Shown here one piece after another: positions 63,301-64,000 of a DNA stretch of 64,000 nt; within the stretch, counting starts at the first letter, position 1, and the number at the start of each line of letters is the position of its first letter. A program made the position numbers and the translations under genes. Source of the stretch: Pokkaliibacter plantistimulans (GTDB lineage: Bacteria; Pseudomonadota; Gammaproteobacteria; Pseudomonadales; Balneatricaceae); assembly GCF_046844695.1 (NCBI RefSeq), contig NZ_CP177354.1:2232001-2296000 (forward strand). Reading direction: 5' to 3'. Under the pieces are notes generated by a model. That model saw only the letters and a list, made by a program, of their open reading frames with translations, made no database searches and was not told where the DNA came from.

Positions 63301-64000
63301 TGCCGGTCTTGACCAGACTGCCGTCCGTACCCGTGATGGAGCCTGACAAGGTAGTAGAGGTGTTGTCACCGCCCAGTGTCAGCGTGTTGCTGTTCAGGGC
63401 GATGGTGCCTGCGCCGGAGACAGAGCCCACGGTCTCGCTGCTACTGAGTGCTAGGGTTGCGCCGCTGCTGACAGTCACGGTACCGCTATCGGACAATGCG
63501 GTGCCGCCTGACAGGGTTAGGGTACCGGCGCTGACGATGGTTGTACCGCTGTGGACACCGTTGCCTGCAAGGACCAGGGTGCCCTCACCGGCCTTGGTTA
63601 GGGAGCCGGTGCCAGAGGTGACACCGGACACAGTGGCAGTGATACCGCTGCCGACCGTGATGGTGCCGTTCTGCACCAGTGTAATACCGTTGGCGAAGGT
63701 CGCGGTGCCCGCCAGGGTCAGATTACCGCCGTCCAGCTTGACGGCGCCGATGCCTAGGTCATTGGCTTCTGCCACCTGCAGGGTGCCTGCCCCCACCACC
63801 AGTGTTGAGATCCCGCTGCCGCTGACATTGTTGGTACCGGTCAGGGTCAGGGTACCGCTGCCAGTCTTAGTCAGCGTCTGAGCCAGCCCCGACAGGTTGC
63901 CTGACCAGGTCACGTCAGCCAGGGTAGACAGGGTCGCTGACTCCTGTTGGAGATAGGTCAGTCCCACTGTCAGGGTGTTGTCGATGGTGGCGGCGGAGGT
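45380..64000 (-). CDS. Giant repetitive surface protein (at least 6206 aa, 5' end beyond window)
   Basis: The frame is open to the window edge (TSAATIDNTLTV upstream of an internal GTG at 63967), so the true start is not seen. Order in visible residues: ~1-1030 autotransporter-associated beta-strand (PATR) repeats such as GTGTLTLSGSNSYSGTTTVS, interrupted at ~628-813 by a lamin-tail-like domain; ~1035-1513 cadherin-like domains (VNDAPT boundaries); ~1515-6000 forty-five He_PIG/CADG-like domains; ~6003-6206 a Gly/Asn/Ser-rich segment and a short helical end. No autotransporter barrel, RTX nonapeptides or sortase signal is visible. It is probably a calcium-stabilised adhesin or biofilm fibre exported by type I secretion with the adjacent TolC protein. 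Confidence 0.93.
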   Translation of the reverse strand, partial: TSAATIDNTLTVGLTYLQQESATLSTLADVTWSGNLSGLAQTLTKTGSGTLTLTGTNNVSGSGISTLVVGAGTLQVAEANDLGIGAVKLDGGNLTLAGTATFANGITLVQNGTITVGSGITATVSGVTSGTGSLTKAGEGTLVLAGNGVHSGTTIVSAGTLTLSGGTALSDSGTVTVSSGATLALSSSETVGSVSGAGTIALNSNTLTLGGDNTSTTLSGSITGTDGSLVKTGTGTLTLSGSNSYSGTTTVSAGTLSIADDSNLGTGTVTLALGTTLAVAGTTTIDNAVTLSGTSYISVSSSQTVTISGSVSGTGSLRKTDAGTLLLSGINTYSGATYVDSGTLSINGSTNISSQGIVLSSGTTLAITGTGALTNTILLAGSANVSVSASQTATLSGVIFGSADLTKIGSGTLALSGTNTYTGNTSVLAGDLSITDDSNLGSGAVTLNGSTLTVTGSAVTIDNAIALTSNGGTLSNANAVTLSGLISGDGDLSKTDGGVLTLSNTNTYSGSTSVLAGTLSVADEGNLGDGALTLNGGSLAVTDADVTITKAILLGSNNGSVSNANSLTLSGTISGDGSLSKNGAGTLTLSGSNSYNGGTTVSEGTLSITDDSNLGAGALTLNSDSTTSISGVLINEVDADTPGTDTAEFVELFGAANMSLDGYVLVFFNGSNDSSYLTVDLTGKSLDANGFFVVGSAAITAGMDSSHSLTLADNSLQNGADAVALYQAAASSFPDGTAVTTSGLVDAVVYDTNDGDDAGLLVLLNSGQPQINEDDNGDKDNESIQRSTDGGGSALTTSDWKVATPTPGASNGSATSSGGSLEITGTDVIIDNTVTLSSDSNTISVLNGATLSGALDGTGNLTKTGAGTLTLTGDSTYTGTTTVSAGTLSVNGSLVSDVTVNSGSTLQGSGSVGDLTVLSGATLAPGNSPGALTVNGDLVVNGTLLVDIDGTTAGSEYDQLIVTGSVDLSNATLSVDLGYTPTLADTFTLIDNDATDSVVGTFSGIAEGTTLLINGRAFQLTYSGGDGNDVQLVVQNIAPTLSDLSTLNGGSLSYVEDSGALLLDSGEDALVSDADSSDFDGGNVTVSVTSNGVSTEDVLSVRNQGTGSGQISLSGTSISYEGTLIGTLSGGTAGSPLVISLNSNATAAAVQALVRNLTYTNTNSADMDTGSRTLSVSVSDGDGGTSSASTIAIDFTAVNDAPTLAATAANPTFVENGSAVTLFTGATASTVESGQTFTDLTLTVTNVTNGSSELLGIDGSSLSLTDGNSGSTTSHGLNYNVTVSGTTATLTLSGGSLSATELQTLINGLSYQNTSDDPAAASRAVTLTSVTDNGGTANSGSDTTSLTLTSTVAMTPVNDAPTLTATAANPTFVENGSAVTLFTGATASTVESGQTFTDLILTVTNVTNGSSELLGIDGSSLSLADGNSGTTTSHDLNYSVTVSGTTATLTLSGGSLSAAELQTLINGLSYQNTSDDPGSATRTVTLTSVTDNGGTANGGTATTALSVASAVEVTPVNDAPTAGTISAQSAPEDSAFTFTVPAGTFSDVDAGDSLTYTATLADGSALPSWLSFNAATRTFSGTPTNDDVGAISIKVTATDGSNASVSSSFTLTITNVNDAPTAGVISAQSATEDSAFTFTVPAGTFSDVDAGDSLTYTATLADGSVLPSWLSFNAATRTFSGTPTNDDVGAISIKVTATDGSNAAVSSTFSLIVANVNDAPTAGTISAQSATEDSAFTFTVPSGTFSDVDAGDSLTYTATLADGSVLPSWLSFNAATGTFSGTPTNGDVGAISIKVTATDGSNAAVSSTFSLIVANVNDAPTAGTISAQSATEDSAFTFTVPSGTFSDVDAGDSLTYTATLADGSVLPSWLSFNAATGTFSGTPTNGDVGAISIKVTATDGSNASVSSSFTLTVTNVNDAPTAGTISAQSATEDSAFTFTVPSGTFSDVDAGDSLTYTATLADGSVLPSWLSFNAATGTFSGTPTNGDVGAISIKVTATDGSNASVSSSFTLTVTNVNDAPTAGTISAQSATEDSAFTFTVPSGTFSDVDAGDSLTYTATLADGSVLPSWLSFNAATGTFSGTPTNGDVGAISIKVTATDGSNASVSSSFTLTVTNVNDAPTAGTISAQSATEDSAFTFTVPSGTFSDVDAGDSLTYTATLADGSALPSWLSFNATTRTFSGTPTNDDVGSLSIKVTATDGSNAAVSSTFSLTVTNVNDAPTTGVISAQRATEDSAFTFTVPAGTFSDVDAGDSLTLTATLANGAALPSWLSFNAATGTFSGTPTNGDVGSLSIKVTATDGSNASVSSSFSLTVTNVNDAPTAGVISAQSATEDRSFTFTIPAGTFSDVDAGDSLTYTATLADGSTLPSWLSFDASTGTFSGTPDNGDVGSLSIRVTATDTSGASVSSSFSLTVTNTNDAPTAAALADQQSEEGNVFTFTLPAGTFSDVDAGDRLTLSATLSDGSALPGWLSFNAATATFSGTPSSGDVGTLSIRVTATDSSGAAVSSSFSLSITDVSTPVAGTIPDQQVAEDSAFTFTIPAATFSELGTLSTLTATLADGSALPAWLSFDASTGTFSGTPENGDVGSLSIRVTATDSNQVSLSADFALTIANTNDAPTAGVISAQSATEDSSFTFTVPAGTFSDVDAADSLTYTATLADGSALPSWLSFDASTGTFSGTPDNGDVGAISIRVTATDTSGASVSSTFSLTVANVNNAPEAGAISDQRATEDAGFTFTVPANTFTDVDAGDTLTLSATLADGSALPSWLSFDASTGTFSGTPDNGDVGVIRIKVTATDTQGAAVSSDFSLTVINTNDAASSGVIPNQVATEDSTFRFTLAADTFIDADAGDRLTLSATLADGSALPSWLSFDASTGTFSGTPTNDDVGSLTIKVTATDTSGASVSSTFSLIVANVNDAPTAGTISAQSATEDSAFTFTVPSGTFSDVDAGDSLTYTATLADGSVLPSWLSFNAATGTFSGTPTNGDVGAISIKVTATDGSNASVSSSFTLTVTNVNDAPTAGTISAQSATEDSAFRFTVPAGTFSDVDAGDGLTYTATLADGSALPSWLSFNAATRTFSGTPTNGDVGSLSIKVTATDGSNASVSSSFTLTVTNVNDAPTAGTISAQSTTEDSAFSFTLPQGLFGDADSSDSLTLSATLADGSVLPSWLSFNAATGTFSGTPGNGDVGVLSIKVTATDGSNASVSSSFSLTVANTNDAPTAGVISAQSATEDSAFRFTIPAGTFSDVDAGDSLTYTATLADGSTLPSWLSFDASTGTFSGTPDNGDVGAISIRVTATDTSGASVSSSFSLTVTNTNDAPTAAALADQQSEEGNVFTFTLPAGTFSDVDAGDRLTLSATLSDGSALPGWLSFNAATATFSGTPSSGDVGTLSIRVTATDSSGAAVSSSFSLSITDVSTPVAGTIPDQQVAEDSAFTFTIPAATFSELGTLSTLTTTLADGSALPAWLSFDASTGTFSGTPENGDVGSLSIRVTATDSNQVSLSADFALTIANTNDAPTAGVISAQSATEDSSFTFTVPAGTFSDVDAADSLTYTATLADGSALPSWLSFNAATGTFSGTPTNDDVGSLTIKVTATDTSGASVSSSFSLTVANVNNAPEAGAISDQRATEDAGFTFTVPANTFTDVDAGDRLTLSATLADGSALPAWLSFDASTGTFSGTPDNGDVGVIRIKVTATDTQGAAVSSDFSLTVIDTNDAASSGVIPNQVATEDSTFRFTLAADTFIDADAGDRLTLSATLADGSALPSWLSFNATTRTFSGTPTNDDVGAISIKVTATDGSNASVSSSFTLTVANVNDAPTAGTISAQSTTEDSAFSFTLPQGLFGDADSSDSLTLSATLADGSALPSWLSFNAATGTFSGTPTNGDVGSLSIKVTATDDSNASVSSSFSLTVTNVNDAPTAGVISAQSATEDRSFTFTIPAGTFADVDAGDSLTYTATLADGSFLPSWLSFDASTGTFSGTPDNGDVGAISIRVTATDTSGASVSSSFSLTVTNTNDAPTAAALADQQSEEGNVFTFTLPAGTFSDVDAGDRLTFSATLSDGSALPSWLSFNAATATFSGTPSSSDVGTLSIRVTATDSSGASISSGFSLSITDVSTPVAGTIPDQQVAEDSAFSFTLPQGLFGDADSSDSLTLSAALADGSALPAWLSFDASTGTFSGTPDNGDVGSLSIRVTATDTSGASVSSSFSLTVTNVNDAPTAGTIGAQSATEDSAFTFTVPAGTFSDVDAGDSLTLSATLANGSALPSWLSFDASTGTFSGTPDNGDVGAISIRVTATDTSGASVSSSFSLTVANTNDAPTAATLADQQSEEGNVFTFTLPAGTFSDVDAGDRLTLSATLSDGSALPSWLSFNAATATFSGTPSSGDVGTLSIRVTATDSSGAAVSSSFSLSITDVSTPVAGTIPDQQVAEDSAFTFTVPAATFSELGTLSTLTATLADGSALPSWLSFDASTGTFSGTPENGDVGSLSIRVTATDSNQVSLSADFALTIANTNDAPTAGVISAQSATEDSSFTFTVPAGTFSDVDTADSLTYTATLADGSALPSWLSFDASTGTFSGTPDNGDVGAISIRVTATDGSNASVSSSFTLTVTNVNNAPEAGAISDQRATEDAGFTFTVPANTFTDVDAGDSLTLSATLADGSALPSWLSFDASTGTFSGTPDNGDVGVIRIKVTATDTQGAAVSSDFSLTVINTNDAASSGVIPNQVATEDSTFRFTLAADTFIDADAGDRLTLSATLADGSALPSWLSFDASTGTFSGTPINDDVGSLTIKVTATDTSGASASTQFTLKVVNTNDVPTSAGIADQAASEDSAFRFTVPAGTFSDVDTGDSLTYTATLADGSALPSWLSFNATTRTFSGTPTNGDVGSLSIKVTATDGSNASVSSSFSLTVTNVNDAPTAGTIGAQSATEDSAFRFTVPAGTFRDVDTGDSLTLSATLADGSALPSWLSFDASTGTFSGTPDNGDVGSLSIRVTATDTSGASVSSSFSLTVTNTNDAPTAAALADQQSEEGNVFTFTLPAGTFSDVDAGDRLTLSATLSDGSALPGWLSFNAATATFSGTPSSGDVGTLSIRVTATDSSGAAVSSSFSLSITDVSTPVAGTIPDQQVAEDSAFTFTIPAATFSELGTLSTLTATLADGSALPAWLSFDASTGTFSGTPENGDVGSLSIRVTAMDSNQVSLSADFTLTIANTNDAPTAGVISDQRATEDAGFTFTVPANTFSDVDAADSLTYTATLADGSALPSWLSFDASTRTFSGTPDNGDVGAISIRVTATDTSGASVSSTFSLTVANVNNAPEAGAISDQRATEDAGFTFTVPANTFTDVDAGDRLTLSATLADGSALPAWLSFDASTGTFSGTPDNGDVGIIRIKVTATDTQGAAVSSDFSLTVINTNDAASSGVIPNQVATEDSTFRFTLAADTFIDADAGDRLTLSATLADGSALPSWLSFDASTGTFSGTPTNDDVGSLTIRVTATDTSGASASTQFTLKVVNTNDVPTSAGIADQVANEDSAFRFTVPAGTFRDVDAGDSLTYTATLADGSALPSWLSFDASTGTFSGTPTNDDVGSLTIKVTATDTSGASASTQFTLKVVNTNDVPTSAGIADQAASEDSAFRFTVPAGTFSDVDTGDSLTYTATLADGSALPSWLSFNATTRTFSGTPTNDDVGSLTIKVTATDTSGASVSSSFSLTVANTNDAPTAGVISAQSATEDSAFRFTVPAGTFADVDAGDSLTLSATLADGSALPSWLSFDASTGTFSGTPDNGDVGAISIRVTATDTSGASVSSSFSLTVTNTNDAPTAGVISAQSATEDSSFSFTVPAGTFADVDAGDSLTLSATLADGSALPSWLSFDASTGTFSGTPDNGDVGSLSIRVTATDASGASVSSSFSLTVANTNDAPTADSVSNQSAVQNQAFSFTLPAGTFADVDAGDSLTLTATLANGAALPSWLSFDASTGLFSGTPAAANVGSLSITVTATDADGAQATTTFTLTVARATSTGGDPEFRTNGSETPTTSPTPPAGGNTSGNGGQSGLSFNGSLGGIGGNGGNGGNSVVTSIFQSGTTNGGNGGFSTSQIGSTFQSGSGGGLGSFNSSLGSFPSFNNGGALGGSSTLAGMFSGIHLPSITPMQIFSGGSWSNIDVDNGGFGGTGGISGSGGAGVPLAAFSPGLDQQLRALDDNELQRISAIEHALLELGLQQG
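47486..56758 (-). repeat. Higher-order repeat: five-domain cassette present four times
   Basis: The subtype order DAPTAAALADQQ, TPVAGTIPDQQ, DAPTAGVIS, NAPEAGAIS, DAASSGVIPNQ recurs at units 10-14, 19-23, 29-33 and 36-40 (approximately 55263-56758, 52571-54066, 49580-51075 and 47486-48982). Corresponding bases are offset by 2691, 2988 and 2091, i.e. 9, 10 and 7 units. A truncated copy (units 26-27) lies at ~51375-51972. Confidence 0.85.
57537..58525 (-). repeat. Perfect 300-bp tandem repeat, 3.3 copies
   Basis: The lines beginning 57541, 57841 and 58141 are identical base for base through 300 bp. With a 300-base shift, identity first breaks at 58526. This corresponds to He_PIG units 3-6. Such exactness, beside diverged neighbours, points to very recent expansion or gene conversion. 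Confidence 0.9.

Overview
The window is one chromosomal segment of a Gram-negative gammaproteobacterium, GC-rich overall. BamD, MltF, RluD, PgeF, TolC-type and TRAP genes, the purL/mltF divergent pair and the bamD/rluD divergent pair place it near Pseudomonas and Oceanospirillales. An oceanospirillalean host is my inference and is not proven. Almost all of the window is coding. The exceptions are an insertion-sequence-rich accessory stretch at about 7.4-13.4 kb and a few regulatory gaps.

Layout. 0-7.3 kb: the tail of a GNAT acetyltransferase, an OhrR-type peroxide sensor, a periplasmic-sensor diguanylate cyclase, a monomeric sarcosine/N-methyltryptophan oxidase, a GreB-like factor, a yqjD-yqjE-yqjK-like stress membrane operon and a four-helix-bundle protein. 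7.4-13.4 kb: accessory region with an intact IS3-family element (1244 bp, 3-bp target duplication), an intact IS5/IS903-type element (1036 bp, perfect 9-bp target duplication), a BON-domain periplasmic protein, small membrane and lipoprotein genes, a second four-helix-bundle paralogue, an AT-rich gap and a 148-bp MITE-like palindrome. The IS3 copy splits a non-coding stretch very rich in GGA motifs. That stretch may be an RsmZ/CsrB-like RNA or a CsrA-bound leader.

13.5-21.2 kb: a quinate/shikimate catabolic locus, all on the minus strand. It holds a GntR/FCD regulator, a TRAP transporter (dctQ-dctM-dctP), type II dehydroquinase, a fused 3-dehydroshikimate dehydratase and a shikimate/quinate dehydrogenase. 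Together they import the compound and convert it to protocatechuate. 21.5-22.4 kb: a YeeE/YedE transporter pair with an operator-like palindrome centred on its -10 hexamer.

22.6-33.0 kb: a putative Fur-controlled iron-acquisition locus built around an FTR1 permease. With it are an unrecognised 664-aa exported protein, a His-rich membrane protein, a beta-propeller hexahaem cytochrome c, a flavoprotein, a small exported helical protein and a GT-C-like membrane protein. Several genes overlap at stop/start codons. This is the best candidate here for an undescribed system.

33-45 kb: housekeeping genes (CBS protein, tadA, mltF, purL, a small acidic protein, bamD, rluD, pgeF). 45.4-64 kb: a TolC-family outer-membrane lipoprotein directly downstream of a giant surface-protein gene of at least 6206 codons that runs off the window. 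The giant protein has autotransporter-type beta-strand repeats, a lamin-tail-like insert, cadherin-like domains, 45 tandem ~100-aa He_PIG/CADG-like domains arranged in higher-order cassettes, and a glycine-rich C-terminus. It has no visible autotransporter barrel and no RTX repeats.
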